Positions 32,799 through 43,626 are shown, numbered from the stretch's first letter. The stretch is DNA of 64,000 nucleotides from RGIG3077 sp045541475 (GCA_045541475.1 JAZQJI010000027.1:69947-133946); one strand, 5' to 3'. The notes: generated by a model from the sequence alone, not told the origin. Numbers and translations: made by a program.

Positions 32799-34093
32799 TT
32801 CCTTTTAAATTTTGCAATAAAAAATCCATCACTATTAAAATGCTTTGGCAATATCGTTGCATAATACTTACCAAAAGGTTCGCCATATTCTTCCAAAAAA
32901 GGTATGCCTACAAAATCTTCATTTTCCGAAAGAAAAGAATCAACGACATTTTCGTTTTCGGCTTTACTTAATGTACAGGTCGAATACAGAAGAACTCCGC
33001 CGCTTTTAACATAATTCTTGCAAGAATTCAAAATATTCTTTTGAATATCAGGTAATTTCTCCAAATCAGCAGGATCTTTATACTTGATTTCAGGCTTTTT
33101 GGAAATTACTCCAAGGCCGCTGCAAACAGCATCACAAATTACAAAATCGGCCATCGGGAGCTTATTGCTATGCTTTAAAGCATCGTTTTGTATAGGTATA
33201 ACAGAGTTAAGATGCAATCTTTCAGCACCATGCAATATTAGATTAACTCGTTTTTCATGCAAATCACATGAATATATTGTGCCTTTATCATTGATGCATT
33301 GCGCAATAGAAAAGCTTTTACCTCCGGGAGCAGCACATACATCAATTATAGTAGAATTTTCTGTTGCACCAAGCGCCATTGCACATAATTGAGATGATAT
33401 ATCTTGAACATAAAACATACCGTTTTTGTAGCTTTTTGACTTAAACAAATCGCCTTTTTCAATGTGTAAGCAATCAGATAACACATCGGATTGGGTATAT
33501 ACTATTTTGTCATTGTCAAGAGATAAAAGAATTTCAGCTATATCAAATTTAGCAGTGTTAAGTTTAATTGTTGTTTTGGGCGAATCAACAGTTGATTGTA
33601 AAATTGAAATAAAATCATCAGGAAATTCATCGCGCCATTTTTGCACTAACCAAATCGGAGTTGAATATAAAATCGAAAATGAAATCAACTCATCCATCGG
33701 CACAGGATAATCAAAACCTGCTCTTATAAAGTTACGCAAAACAGCATTAACAAAGCCTTTTGCACTTGTAAAGCCAAGTTGCTTTACGGCGTCAACACAA
33801 GTGTTTACAACAACATTCTGTGGAGTGTTCATAAATTTAAGCATATAAATACCACAGCGCAAAGTTTGCAAAACCAATGTGTCAAGCTTTTCAATAGGTT
33901 TTGAATAATACTGTGTAATAATATGATCAAGAGTGATTTTGCGTTCTATGACACCATAGTATAAAGCGGTACAAAAAGGTTTATCACATTCAGCATTATT
34001 TAAAAAAACATCTAGGACAATGTTAGAATAACCTTTTTTAGTGAATGTTTTTGAAAGTGCCTTTGCACAAAGGCATATATCTTTACAATTCAT
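32795..34093 (-). CDS. rsmB: 16S rRNA m5C967 methyltransferase RsmB
   Basis: 432 residues: N-terminal NusB-like RNA-binding domain (about 1-140) and a Rossmann methyltransferase with VCAAPGGKSFSIA, CDAVCSGLGVI and the catalytic Cys in YSTCTLSKAEN. Overlaps the upstream Zn-peptidase and downstream rlmN by 4 bp each. Confidence 0.95.
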   Translation of the reverse strand: MNCKDICLCAKALSKTFTKKGYSNIVLDVFLNNAECDKPFCTALYYGVIERKITLDHIITQYYSKPIEKLDTLVLQTLRCGIYMLKFMNTPQNVVVNTCVDAVKQLGFTSAKGFVNAVLRNFIRAGFDYPVPMDELISFSILYSTPIWLVQKWRDEFPDDFISILQSTVDSPKTTIKLNTAKFDIAEILLSLDNDKIVYTQSDVLSDCLHIEKGDLFKSKSYKNGMFYVQDISSQLCAMALGATENSTIIDVCAAPGGKSFSIAQCINDKGTIYSCDLHEKRVNLILHGAERLHLNSVIPIQNDALKHSNKLPMADFVICDAVCSGLGVISKKPEIKYKDPADLEKLPDIQKNILNSCKNYVKSGGVLLYSTCTLSKAENENVVDSFLSENEDFVGIPFLEEYGEPFGKYYATILPKHFNSDGFFIAKFKRK

Positions 34094-34767
34094 CTTTTTC
34101 TATTTGCCAATGCAATCATTCTCAAAAGCTGCATTAGCGAAACTAAAAGTGCTGCAACATAAGTCATGGCAGCTGCTGTGAGAACTTTTTTCGAACCGGA
34201 AAGCTCGTCATCTGAAAGAATGCTGAAATTCTCAAGAGTTTCAAGAGCACGACCGCTTGCGTTAAATTCAACGGGTAAAGTTATTAGCTGGAATGCAACA
34301 ACTGCAGAAAACAAAATTATACCAACATAGCAAAGTTCAAATAAGCTTAAAACAATACCAATAAAAAGAAGAATCCACGATACTCTGTTACCAATGTTAG
34401 CAACGGGAAGTATTGAATTTCTGATTTTAATAGGAGCATATTCTTCAGCATCCTGAACTGCGTGACCACATTCATGCGCTACAACACCCAAAGCTGCAAT
34501 TGAAGTGCTGTTATATGTGGATTGGGATAATCTAACGCATTTTGCTTCAGGATCGTAGTGGTCAGTTAGATTACCGCCAACCGATTCAACTCTAACATAC
34601 TGCAAACCGTTTGCATCAAGAATATATCTCGCAAGGTCGCAGCCTCTATATCCCCTCTGAGAATGAACTTTATCGTATTTCTTAAAAGTTGTATTTACCA
34701 TAACAGAAGAAATTAATGAAATAATAATAGCAACAAACAATAAAAAAGTTGCAAAATCGTAACCCAT
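34090..34767 (-). CDS. Membrane zinc metallopeptidase (YugP / Zn_peptidase_2 family)
   Basis: 225 residues, four hydrophobic segments, zinc motif VVAHECGHAVQDAE with the third-ligand helix after it; TFKKYDKVHSQRGYRGCDLAR near the start is typical. It commonly lies between fmt and rsmB in Firmicutes. Physiological substrate unknown. Confidence 0.92.
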   Translation of the reverse strand: MGYDFATFLLFVAIIISLISSVMVNTTFKKYDKVHSQRGYRGCDLARYILDANGLQYVRVESVGGNLTDHYDPEAKCVRLSQSTYNSTSIAALGVVAHECGHAVQDAEEYAPIKIRNSILPVANIGNRVSWILLFIGIVLSLFELCYVGIILFSAVVAFQLITLPVEFNASGRALETLENFSILSDDELSGSKKVLTAAAMTYVAALLVSLMQLLRMIALANRKR

Positions 34768-34792
34768 ATAAAACCCTCCAAATAATTATATT

Positions 34793-35722
34793 TTAACCAA
34801 TAACAGAATTTTCTTCAAGTTTAAAACCGCGCAAAAAGTCTGCTGTTTTAAGACGTTTTCCGCCTTCAATCTGAACCTCGTCAAATCTAATAACAGAATT
34901 ATCACCGCAAGCAACTGAAAAAATAGCGTTATCAATTACTGTTCCACAATCAAATGATTTATCAGTATTATCTAATACGGCTGATTTATATATTTTTATG
35001 CGTTTACCATCAAGATATGCAAAACCACTAATTGCTCGAATTGTATTATGAATCTCTCGTGCGTTTTTTGTAAAATCCAATTTACTCATATCTTTAGTTA
35101 TCATCGAAGCATAACAAGAAAGAGAGTCATTCTGCTTTCTGGGTATTAATTTGCCATTTTCAAGATCATTAAGTGTTAGAATGAGCACATCTGCACCCAA
35201 AGTTGAAAGTTTATCGTGCAATTCGGTATAACATTCATTTTCTCCAATATCAATGCTTTTTGAGATGAGCATATCTCCTGTATCAAGACCTTTTTCCATC
35301 TGCATGGAAGTAACTCCCGTAACAGTATCCCCATTCAAGAGAGAATACTGAATCGGAGCAGCACCTCTATATTTAGGCAAAAGGGACGCGTGTATATTGA
35401 TACATCCATATTTAGGCAGATTAAGAACGCTTTCAGGCAAAATCTGTCCGTATGCTACAACAATTATAACATCAGGAGAAATATTGTTGAGTATCTTTAA
35501 TGCTTCCTCTGCATCATCGCCTTTTCTTAACGAAAGTGGCTGGTATATAGGTATTCCGCATGGCAATGCAGCTGCTTTTACAGGCGTTGGAAGAAGCTTA
35601 TGACCTCTGTTTTTAGGTTTGTCCGGTTGGGTAAACACAGCACATACCTCATGTTTTGAATTGCAAAGCGCCTGCAAGCACGGTACAGCAAAGTCAGGCG
35701 TTCCCATAAAAACAATTTTCAA
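34793..35722 (-). CDS. fmt: Methionyl-tRNA formyltransferase
   Basis: Formylates initiator tRNA. 309 residues; opening VFMGTPDFAVPCLQAL, active-site region INIHASLLPKYRGAAPIQ and GVTSMQMEKGLDTGDML are all canonical, plus the C-terminal OB-like domain. It lies 5 bp after def. Confidence 0.98.
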   Translation of the reverse strand: MKIVFMGTPDFAVPCLQALCNSKHEVCAVFTQPDKPKNRGHKLLPTPVKAAALPCGIPIYQPLSLRKGDDAEEALKILNNISPDVIIVVAYGQILPESVLNLPKYGCINIHASLLPKYRGAAPIQYSLLNGDTVTGVTSMQMEKGLDTGDMLISKSIDIGENECYTELHDKLSTLGADVLILTLNDLENGKLIPRKQNDSLSCYASMITKDMSKLDFTKNAREIHNTIRAISGFAYLDGKRIKIYKSAVLDNTDKSFDCGTVIDNAIFSVACGDNSVIRFDEVQIEGGKRLKTADFLRGFKLEENSVIG

Positions 35723-35726
35723 AAGA

Positions 35727-36194
35727 TTACTCGCCGTCCTCTCTCATTTCCACAAATTCTTCTACTAAATCAACAAACAACTTGCCATCAAGGTGGTCAA
35801 CCTCGTGACAAGCACAACGGCAGAAGAGTTCTTTCAAATTCATCTCATAGGTTTCGCCATACCTATTTTGTGCACGTAAAGTACATTTTGCAGGTCGTGT
35901 AACATATCCCCATTGTTTAGGGCATGATAAGCAACCTTCAACATCACGTTGCTTTCCGCTTTTTTTTATAATTTCAGGATTAATACATTCAATTAATCCT
36001 TCACCGACATCAATTACGCAAATTCGTCTTGTGATGCCAATCTGCGGCGCAGCAAGTCCAACACCTTTTGATTTATAAAGTGTTTCTGCCATATCGTCAA
36101 GCAAACTCCAAAGCTTTTCGTCAAACTTTTCAACAGGTCTGCATACTTTTCTTAGTGCATCGTCCTCTTTTGTAAGTATCGTTCTTAACGCCAT
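35727..36194 (-). CDS. def: Peptide deformylase
   Basis: Removes the N-formyl group from new proteins. ATG 36194 with AAGGAAGG upstream gives 155 residues. Motif 1 GVGLAAPQIG, motif 2 EGCLSCP (metal Cys) and motif 3 CHEVDHLDG. In motif 3 the residue before HE is Cys, where most deformylases have Gln. The start overlaps the end of priA only if the longer form is used. Confidence 0.96.
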   Translation of the reverse strand: MALRTILTKEDDALRKVCRPVEKFDEKLWSLLDDMAETLYKSKGVGLAAPQIGITRRICVIDVGEGLIECINPEIIKKSGKQRDVEGCLSCPKQWGYVTRPAKCTLRAQNRYGETYEMNLKELFCRCACHEVDHLDGKLFVDLVEEFVEMREDGE

Positions 36195-36210
36195 TTTAAT
36201 CACCTTCCTT

Positions 36211-38661
36211 TTAATATCCAACCTCGCCGTTTAAATCAGCATAAACAGAAATTCCGTTAAATTTTTTAGATTTACACGCTTGTTTAATAACATGAGCTAA
36301 AAAACATCTAAAATCCGAGGTGTTTTTGCATTTAAGAATAATTCTGTATCTATATTTTTCATCAATTCTCTCGAAACCACATCGCGCAAGCCCCAAAACT
36401 CTTAAGACAATTTTTGGTTTTTCCCGGGAAATGTATTTTTTCATAACATCAAGAAAATATTTTCCTGCATCTTCAACTGCACAATCGTCTTTTCCACTAA
36501 TACCCACAACGCATAAATCGCAAAGTGGTGGATACAAAAAGGCTTTGCGTACGGCAATTTCTTGAGCATAAAACTCGTTGTAATCTTGATTAGCTGCAAG
36601 ATTTAAAACGTAATGGTCAGGCATATAGGTTTGCAAAAACGCTCTGCCGGGTTTTTGACCCCTTCCGCCGCGGCCGATTACTTGTGTTATTAAGGAAAAT
36701 GTGTGTTCGTAACTTCTAAAATCTCCGGTATACAGAGCTTTATCGATTGAAAGTACACCCACAAGAGTTACATTAGGAAAATCGAGACCTTTACCGATCA
36801 TCTGAGTTCCTAAAAGAATATCATATTCACCTTTCGAAAATTCATCATACGCTTTTTCGTATTCAAGCATATTTGATGACGTATCTGCATCCATACGGAG
36901 TATTCTTGCGTTCGGAAATAGATCAGCTACTTCTTCTTCTAATTTTTGTGTGCCAAAACCGCCTGGTTTCAGGTGAGTTCCGTGACATTCAGGACATTCA
37001 TTTTTATAGTCTTCGCAATGTCCGCAATAATGACACATAAGTACATTTTTAGACTTATGGTATGTCATGGGCACACTGCAACTTGGGCAAAAAATAGCCT
37101 TGTGGCAATCACGGCAATTAATGATGGTATGATAACCACGGCGGTTTAAAAGCAGAATAGTCTGCTCATTATTTTTTAAATTTTCATCAACAGCAGTTTT
37201 TAAATCTTGTGAAAAGCTAAAGTATTTTCCACATAATTCCTGTGTTGACATATCTATAATTCTAGTATCAGGCAATGGATTGTTATGATAACGCTCAGTT
37301 AACGTAACTAATTCATAAACGCCTTTTTGTGCAAGATAATAACTTTCAATAGTTGGTGTTGCAGAAGCAAGCAACAGTAATGAGTTATGCGTTCTGCATC
37401 GGTGCTTTGCTACGTTAATCGTATTATATCTTGGAGCAGATTCAGACTTATACGTACTGCTACCCTCTTCATCAATAATAATTAACCCTATATTTTTCAA
37501 CGGCGCAAAAATTGCACTACGTGTGCCGATAACTATATCAGCTTCTCCGTTTTTAATACGTGAATATTCATCAAGTCGCCTACCCATAGATAGTGCACTG
37601 TGTATCAATGCAACTCTATCACCGAAGAGCGATATGAAATATTGCGACATTTGAGGAGTTAAAGATATTTCAGGAACAAGATATATAACGGTTTTGCCGC
37701 ATTCGACAGTTTTTTGAATTAGCTTGGCAAATACGGCGGTTTTTCCGCTTCCTGTTACACCGTGAAGTAAAAAAGCTTTAGCGATTTGATTCTTTTTGAA
37801 CAAATGAGCAGCAACTTTTGAATATGCAGCATATTGATGATCGGAAAGCTTGAGCTCATCAACAAATTTTTCTGCAATTTCTGTTTTTGGAATACGATAC
37901 TTACGCTCATCAAAAAGCATTATTGCACCGTTTTCCTTAAGTTTATTTACAACACTTTCATTTATATTGCAGTTTTCGCATATTTCCTTAACGGTGGCTC
38001 CCATATTTTCAAAAATAAACTTTGCAGCTTTTGACTGTTTAGGCGTAAGTTTGAAATTATTAGGGTTTTGCTTGTATTCATCTGTAACAGTTGCAACCTT
38101 TACATAAAGTTCACCTGTTTTGCGTTTCAATACATCACTTTTATGAATAACAGCTTTATCAATCAAAGCACTAATAACCACAGCATTTTCAATCATATCT
38201 GTTTCGATGCGTTTGGAGATGTTTTTTACGCCCTCGATACTGCGAAGATAATCAAGCTCAGCATCGCTCAACGGAGACTTGATATTGTGCAAATCAAGCG
38301 AAAAAAGGTTTTGCTTTTTGTATCGCATTGCAGGCGGCAACACAGCTTTTACAGCTTCATAATAGGTGCAAAATGTTATTTCGCTCAAATACTTAACCAT
38401 TTCAAGCATCTCATCATCAAGCACAACGTCATCGTCCAGGACGTCAATAATAGATTTAAGCTTTTCGCAGTCATCTTCACTGTCAAGGCAGTTGAACACG
38501 ATACCTTCACGCGTAGAGTTGCCTCTGCCGAAAGGTACAAGCACACGAATACCATTCTTGATTTGTCCGTATAGGTTATCAGGTATTATATAGCTAAAAA
38601 GCAAATCAAATGAATAAGCTGTTTCGCTAACCGCTACAAGAGCGATATGAAACTTTTTCAT
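36211..38661 (-). CDS. priA: Primosomal replication-restart helicase PriA
   Basis: 816 residues. N-terminal 3'-DNA-binding domain, Walker A LLHGVTGSGKTA, Walker B LIIIDEEG, and zinc-binding Cys pairs between helicase lobes (CRDCHKAIFCPSC, CHYCGHC, CPECHG). Nothing truncated. Confidence 0.97.
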   Translation of the reverse strand: MKKFHIALVAVSETAYSFDLLFSYIIPDNLYGQIKNGIRVLVPFGRGNSTREGIVFNCLDSEDDCEKLKSIIDVLDDDVVLDDEMLEMVKYLSEITFCTYYEAVKAVLPPAMRYKKQNLFSLDLHNIKSPLSDAELDYLRSIEGVKNISKRIETDMIENAVVISALIDKAVIHKSDVLKRKTGELYVKVATVTDEYKQNPNNFKLTPKQSKAAKFIFENMGATVKEICENCNINESVVNKLKENGAIMLFDERKYRIPKTEIAEKFVDELKLSDHQYAAYSKVAAHLFKKNQIAKAFLLHGVTGSGKTAVFAKLIQKTVECGKTVIYLVPEISLTPQMSQYFISLFGDRVALIHSALSMGRRLDEYSRIKNGEADIVIGTRSAIFAPLKNIGLIIIDEEGSSTYKSESAPRYNTINVAKHRCRTHNSLLLLASATPTIESYYLAQKGVYELVTLTERYHNNPLPDTRIIDMSTQELCGKYFSFSQDLKTAVDENLKNNEQTILLLNRRGYHTIINCRDCHKAIFCPSCSVPMTYHKSKNVLMCHYCGHCEDYKNECPECHGTHLKPGGFGTQKLEEEVADLFPNARILRMDADTSSNMLEYEKAYDEFSKGEYDILLGTQMIGKGLDFPNVTLVGVLSIDKALYTGDFRSYEHTFSLITQVIGRGGRGQKPGRAFLQTYMPDHYVLNLAANQDYNEFYAQEIAVRKAFLYPPLCDLCVVGISGKDDCAVEDAGKYFLDVMKKYISREKPKIVLRVLGLARCGFERIDEKYRYRIILKCKNTSDFRCFLAHVIKQACKSKKFNGISVYADLNGEVGY

Positions 38662-38669
38662 TTTAATAA

Positions 38670-38873
38670 TTATTCAGCTTTTTCAGGTTCAACAAGCTTG
38701 TATTTACCGCTTGCAAATTCTTCAACGGCGGTTTTAACCGGCTTTTGTTCAATAATCATTTCATTCTCATAAAGTTCCTCTGTCACTTGTCTTGCTCGCT
38801 TTGCTACTGCAATTACAAGTGAATAGTAACTTTCGTTCTTAGTTATAATCTGGGAAACTGAAGGTCTGAGCAT
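38670..38873 (-). CDS. rpoZ: RNA polymerase omega subunit
   Basis: 67 residues; the helix YYSLVIAVAKRARQVTEE and the RPSVSQI opening match omega. In the standard gmk-rpoZ-priA order, 8 bp from priA. Confidence 0.95.
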   Translation of the reverse strand: MLRPSVSQIITKNESYYSLVIAVAKRARQVTEELYENEMIIEQKPVKTAVEEFASGKYKLVEPEKAE

Positions 38874-38894
38874 AATTTTTTCCTCTTTCTCAAG

Positions 38895-39455
38895 TTAATT
38901 GTTTTTTTCTTTTATAAAAATATCAACAAATTCTTCAACTGCATCTTCAAGATTATCGTTGACAATTTGATAATCATAATATTCAGCGTAACTGATTTCT
39001 CTCTTTGCTTCATTTATGCGTTGTTGAATTTTTGCTTCTTCCTCTGTATTTCTTGATCTCAAACGATTCTCAAGAATTTCCATAGACGGCGGCAAAATGA
39101 AAATCATTAATGCATCCGGAAATGCTTTTTTTGCGTTGAAAGCTCCTTCTACCTCGATTTCAAGCAGAACATCAACACCACGGTTTAAACTATCATGCAC
39201 TTCAGATAACAATGTGCCGTAATAATTACCGCAATATTCGGTATATTCAAGCATATCGCCATTTTTTATACGATTTTCAAAATCATCTCTGCTTAAAAAG
39301 TAATAATTAACGCCATCAATTTCTCCTTCACGCGGTGCTCTGGTGGTAGCGGAGACAGAATAAGCAAAATTCAGTTTCTTCCTCACAATTTCAAGAATAG
39401 TTCCTTTACCACATCCTGATGGGCCTGAGAGAATAATTAATTTAGCTTTACTCAT
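38895..39455 (-). CDS. gmk: Guanylate kinase
   Basis: GMP to GDP. The start is ATG 39455 ([14 protein letters not shown]), 6 nt after AAGGAGG; earlier in-frame ATGs lie within or next to that site. P-loop GPSGCGKGT and GMP-binding [11 protein letters not shown] are clear. Overlaps the end of remA by 8 bp. Confidence 0.98.
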   Translation of the reverse strand: MSKAKLIILSGPSGCGKGTILEIVRKKLNFAYSVSATTRAPREGEIDGVNYYFLSRDDFENRIKNGDMLEYTEYCGNYYGTLLSEVHDSLNRGVDVLLEIEVEGAFNAKKAFPDALMIFILPPSMEILENRLRSRNTEEEAKIQQRINEAKREISYAEYYDYQIVNDNLEDAVEEFVDIFIKEKNN

Positions 39456-39693
39456 CATCATCCTCCTTATAACGACCGCCAACAGTATCGGGCTGAATTG
39501 GCGAAAGAATTATATGATCGCTGTCAGTGATTATAACAGCTCTTGTTTTTCTTCCGTAAGTTGCGTCAATTGCTCTCCCCTGTTCTTTAGCATCCTGGAT
39601 AATACGTTTTATCGGCGCCGAATCCGGGCTTACTATTGCTACAATACGTGAAGATGCAACCATATTGCCAAATCCTATATTTATCAACTGCAT
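39448..39693 (-). CDS. remA: RemA-family extracellular-matrix regulator (DUF370)
   Basis: 81 residues starting [20 protein letters not shown], diagnostic of RemA, a DNA-binding activator of biofilm genes in B. subtilis. In the conserved yicC-remA-gmk-rpoZ order. What it controls here is unknown. Confidence 0.95.
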   Translation of the reverse strand: MQLINIGFGNMVASSRIVAIVSPDSAPIKRIIQDAKEQGRAIDATYGRKTRAVIITDSDHIILSPIQPDTVGGRYKEDDDE

Positions 39694-39710
39694 GGATAGT
39701 ACCTCGGTTA

Positions 39711-40589
39711 TTATTCAATATTCTGGATTTGTTCTCTGATCTTTTCTATATCGGATTTCATTTCAATAACTGTTTTAGTTATAATTAAATCCTGCGCTTT
39801 GGAACCAATTGTATTCGTTTCTCTGTTCATTTCCTGAACGTAAAAATCAAATTTTTTACCAATTACATCGCTTTCTTCAATCATTTCCCTGAATTGAGCA
39901 ATGTGACTGCGCAATCGAACGGTTTCCTCATCAACAGCTACTTTTTCGGAAAAAATAGCGGCTTCAGTTAAAATGCGCTGTTCATCAATATTGGTATCAG
40001 AAAGGATTTCTTTGAGTTTTGTATAAAGACGGTTGCGATAATTCTCTGTAAGTTTTGGTGACTGAGTTTCGACAATTTCTACTTTATCTTCAATAGCACA
40101 TAGTTTTTCAAGTAAATCGTTTTTCAAACGTTCACCTTCACTTACACGCATCTCAATAAATTTATCAAGAGCTTTGTTTGCTACAACTGAAACGCAGTTC
40201 CAAATAACTTCTTCGTAGTCAACAGTTTTTTGTACGGTAAACACATCGGGCAATCTCATCAAATGTGAAAGTGCGAGGTCGTTGCGAAGATTAAGTTCTT
40301 CATTTACAGTGTTAAGTGCATCAATATATCCCTTTGCAATTGACTTATTTACCTCAACGAGAGCATCTTTGCCTTCGGTATTAAAAATTGTAACATTAAC
40401 TTCAACTTTACCTCTGGCAACTTTACCTTGTAATAAAGATTTTAGTTTTTCTTCAAGGTAACCATACGCTCTGGGGATACGCGCTGAAAATTCGTAGTAC
40501 CTATGATTAACTGAGCGAATTTCAACAAGAATATCGCGTCCATCGATAATCTCTTGCGCTCTGCCGTATCCGGTCATGCTTTTTAACAT
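39711..40589 (-). CDS. YicC/YloC-family endoribonuclease
   Basis: 292 residues beginning [12 protein letters not shown], with the central RLPDVF segment and the C-terminal [19 protein letters not shown]. Members are hexameric RNases acting on small RNAs. First gene of the long minus-strand operon. Confidence 0.95.
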   Translation of the reverse strand: MLKSMTGYGRAQEIIDGRDILVEIRSVNHRYYEFSARIPRAYGYLEEKLKSLLQGKVARGKVEVNVTIFNTEGKDALVEVNKSIAKGYIDALNTVNEELNLRNDLALSHLMRLPDVFTVQKTVDYEEVIWNCVSVVANKALDKFIEMRVSEGERLKNDLLEKLCAIEDKVEIVETQSPKLTENYRNRLYTKLKEILSDTNIDEQRILTEAAIFSEKVAVDEETVRLRSHIAQFREMIEESDVIGKKFDFYVQEMNRETNTIGSKAQDLIITKTVIEMKSDIEKIREQIQNIE

Positions 40590-40673
40590 AATTATTTTTC
40601 CTTTATTTTTATTTTATATATAGTGTTCCGATAAAAAATACACCACAGCATCTGCCACTATATATCAAATTAC

Positions 40674-40702
40674 ATTATAGCATTATCATATAAAAATTGC
40701 AA
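40674..40702 (-). promoter_or_regulatory. Promoter of the yicC-to-prpC/prkC gene block
   Basis: TTGCAA (40697-40702), 17 bp, TATAAT (40674-40679) on the minus strand, about 85 bp before yicC. Confidence 0.75.
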
Positions 40703-40728
40703 GTATTTTTTGCTGTTTTCAACAAAAA

Positions 40729-40764
40729 AACTATCCTGAAATTTTATATAACAACAGGATAGTT
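40729..40764 (-). terminator. Terminator after cysK
   Basis: AACTATCCTG/CAGGATAGTT stem with a 16-nt loop, T-run following on the minus strand. It separates cysK from yicC. Confidence 0.8.
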
Positions 40765-40771
40765 TATTATT

Positions 40772-41698
40772 TTATTCAAAAATTTCTGTCGAAAGATATC
40801 TGTCGCCTGAATCCGGCAAAAGTACCACTATAAGTTTACTCTCAAATCCCATTCTTTTTGCTAACAAAGCAGCAGCTTTTACAGCGGCACCCGATGATAT
40901 ACCAACAAGCATACCTTCAAGAGAAATAATCTCTTTTGCGGTATTTATGGCATCTTCATCAGAAATTGTAACAATTTCATCTACAACGCTCAAATCGAGG
41001 TTATCAGGTTTAAACCCAGCTCCAATGCCCTGAATTTTATGTGCTCCCTTAGTTCCGTTTGTCAAAAAAGGTGAAGAAAGTGGCTCTACACCAATAATTT
41101 TGATATCAGGATTCTTTTCCTTAAGATAACGTCCAATTCCGGTAATTGTACCGCCGGAGCCGATACCACCAACAAAAACATCAATTTTGCCATCGGTATC
41201 GTTGTATATTTCAGGCGCAGTTGTCTTGTAGTGAGCTAAAGGATTAGCAGGGTTAATAAACTGACCGGCTAAAATCGCATTATCATTATTACGGCATATT
41301 TCTTCCGCTTTCTTAATAGCACCATTCATTCCGTCTTTGCCATCGGTCAGTACAAGCTCAGCACCGTAAGCCTTTAAAAGCTTTCTGCGTTCAATACTCA
41401 TAGTTTCAGGCATGGTAAGAACAACACGATATCCTTTAACAGCACAAAAAGCAGCAAGAGCAATTCCTGTATTTCCGCTAGTAGGTTCAACAATAATCGA
41501 TCCTTTTTTTAAAAGACCTTTTTGTTCTGCTTCTTCAATCATATTCAAGGCCGCTCTATCTTTAACGCTGCCTGCTGGATTAAAATACTCAACCTTTGCG
41601 CAAATGTTTGCGGCAAGCTTGTGCCTATTAACATAATTATTAAGATAAACAAGCGGAGTTTTACCTACAATATGGGAAACATTATCGTAGATTTTCAT
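40772..41698 (-). CDS. cysK: Cysteine synthase A
   Basis: PLP enzyme making cysteine from O-acetylserine and sulfide. 308 residues; PLP lysine in NPAGSVKDRAALN, substrate loop EPTSGNTGIALA and GIGSGGTITG. Its start overlaps the stop of lysA, so translation is probably coupled. Confidence 0.96.
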   Translation of the reverse strand: MKIYDNVSHIVGKTPLVYLNNYVNRHKLAANICAKVEYFNPAGSVKDRAALNMIEEAEQKGLLKKGSIIVEPTSGNTGIALAAFCAVKGYRVVLTMPETMSIERRKLLKAYGAELVLTDGKDGMNGAIKKAEEICRNNDNAILAGQFINPANPLAHYKTTAPEIYNDTDGKIDVFVGGIGSGGTITGIGRYLKEKNPDIKIIGVEPLSSPFLTNGTKGAHKIQGIGAGFKPDNLDLSVVDEIVTISDEDAINTAKEIISLEGMLVGISSGAAVKAAALLAKRMGFESKLIVVLLPDSGDRYLSTEIFE

Positions 41699-42996
41699 TA
41701 TACATCATTCCTTATAATATCTTCATAACTTTCAGCTTTAACAATCACCCTGTCTTCTCCATTGTTGACCATAACAACAGCAGGTCTTGGGTTACGATTG
41801 TAATTTGATGACATAGAATAATTATATGCACCGGTGGAAAATACAGCTATAATATCATTAACGCAACATTCTTGCAGAGGCATATTTTCGCCAATTTTAT
41901 CCCCGCCTTCACAACATTTGCCCGCGATGGTCACTTTTTCTGTTTTAGGGTTATTAACCTTATTTGCAACAGTGGCTTCATATTCCGATTGATAAAGAGC
42001 ATATCTGGGGTTATCACACATACCACCATCAACAAGCACATATTTGCAAATTTCCGGTATTTCTTTAACTGCGCTTACAGAATAAAGTGTAATGCCTGCC
42101 GCTCCGACAATAGAGCGTCCCGGTTCAACGATTATAAATGGGGTTTTAATTCCAAGAGTGTTACATTCTGAAATTAAAGCTTTTGAAACACATTCCATAT
42201 ATTCAACATAAGGTTTAGGGTCATCATTTTGTGTATATTTTATACCAAAACCGCCACCAAGATTCAATTCAGCAATATCAAAATTCAATTCATTTTTAAT
42301 TTTTTTGATAAACTGAGCCATAACCTGAGATGCAAGTTCAAAAGGTTCAACATCAAAAATTTGCGATCCTATATGGCAATGCAAACCTATAAGCTTTATA
42401 TTCTTGTTTTCAAGGCAAAACTTAACAGCTTCAAACGCTTCACCAGTGGGTAAAGCAAAGCCAAACTTACTGCCAATCTGTCCTGTTTTGATAAAATCAT
42501 GTGTATGCGCATCAATACCCGGCTTAATTCTAAGCATTACATTTGCTATTTTACCTTTTTCGGCAGCAACACAATTGATATTTTCAAGCTCTTGAATATT
42601 ATCAGCAACAATTCTTCCGATATTGTTATCAATAGCCATTTCTATTTCAGAAATCGGTTTACTGTTCCCGTGGAAGCACATTTTAGATGCATCAAACCCA
42701 ACAGAAAGTGCAGTGTATATTTCACCGCCGGAAACAACATCAATGCCAATACCTTCATCTGCGCAAATCCTGTAAATCTCTTTACACGAAAACGCTTTGC
42801 TAGCATAGCATACAAGACCGTTTGAATTATAAAACTTTTCGATAGCATTTTTGTAGCTTCTTATATTTTCACGAATTGTTTTTTCATCCATAACGTATAG
42901 AGGTGTGGAATACTTAGAGGCCAACTCAACTGTATCAACTCCACCTATTGTGAGATTTCCATTAGAATTTACATCAAAGCAATCATTTAAAAACAT
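41698..42996 (-). CDS. lysA: Diaminopimelate decarboxylase
   Basis: Last step of lysine synthesis. 432 residues; PLP lysine in VCYASKAFSCKEI, HGNSKPISEIEMA, LNLGGGFGIKY and the C-terminal active-site GKCCEGGDKIGEN. No lysine riboswitch is visible upstream; the gene sits 17 bp after engB. Confidence 0.97.
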   Translation of the reverse strand: MFLNDCFDVNSNGNLTIGGVDTVELASKYSTPLYVMDEKTIRENIRSYKNAIEKFYNSNGLVCYASKAFSCKEIYRICADEGIGIDVVSGGEIYTALSVGFDASKMCFHGNSKPISEIEMAIDNNIGRIVADNIQELENINCVAAEKGKIANVMLRIKPGIDAHTHDFIKTGQIGSKFGFALPTGEAFEAVKFCLENKNIKLIGLHCHIGSQIFDVEPFELASQVMAQFIKKIKNELNFDIAELNLGGGFGIKYTQNDDPKPYVEYMECVSKALISECNTLGIKTPFIIVEPGRSIVGAAGITLYSVSAVKEIPEICKYVLVDGGMCDNPRYALYQSEYEATVANKVNNPKTEKVTIAGKCCEGGDKIGENMPLQECCVNDIIAVFSTGAYNYSMSSNYNRNPRPAVVMVNNGEDRVIVKAESYEDIIRNDV

Positions 42997-43013
42997 ATTA
43001 TGTCCTCACTTAA

Positions 43014-43604
43014 TTATTCTTCTTCGTCAGCAATTTCAGATATAATTTCACGCACTTGCTCAGCACCTTCGCCTGTTTGAGCCGAAAACTGAATTACAGT
43101 AATATCATCAAAGTATGGTATTTCTTCTGCAAAGCATTTAAGCCTTTCAGCTCGTTCGCTTTTCTTCAGTTTATCAGCCTTAGTTAATACAATTATAAAC
43201 GGGAACTCGTTATCTATCAAAAAATCAATCATGATTAAATCGTCAGCAGATGGCGCGTGACGAAAATCAATCAGCTGAATAACAACGCCGATATTCCGTT
43301 CTTGAGCGAAGTATCCTTCAATCAATCTAGACCAGCGAACTTTTTCACTCTGTGATACTCTTGCGTAACCGTAACCGGGCAAATCTGCAAGATATATATT
43401 ATCCAGACTATAAAAATTAATAGTAGCAGTTTTTCCGGGCATTGAACTTGTTCGCGCCAACGATTTTTTGTTAACGATTTTATTTATCAGCGATGACTTA
43501 CCGACATTAGAACGTCCCGAAAAAACAATTTCGGTTTTCGTGCTTTCAGGCAGTTGTTTAGGTTCGCCATAACTACAAAAAAAATCAGATTTATTAAAAT
43601 TCAT
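43014..43604 (-). CDS. ysxC: Ribosome biogenesis GTP-binding protein YsxC (EngB)
   Basis: 196 residues; G1 FSGRSNVGKSSLINK, G3 DLPGYGYA, G4 VLTKADK. 22 bp after lon, the standard lon-ysxC order. Confidence 0.97.
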   Translation of the reverse strand: MNFNKSDFFCSYGEPKQLPESTKTEIVFSGRSNVGKSSLINKIVNKKSLARTSSMPGKTATINFYSLDNIYLADLPGYGYARVSQSEKVRWSRLIEGYFAQERNIGVVIQLIDFRHAPSADDLIMIDFLIDNEFPFIIVLTKADKLKKSERAERLKCFAEEIPYFDDITVIQFSAQTGEGAEQVREIISEIADEEE

Positions 43605-43626
43605 CCATTCACCGTCTTTACATGTT

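Noticed and set aside
42997..43013. Lysine riboswitch before lysA
   Set aside because: Only 17 bp separate lysA from the gene upstream; no room for it.
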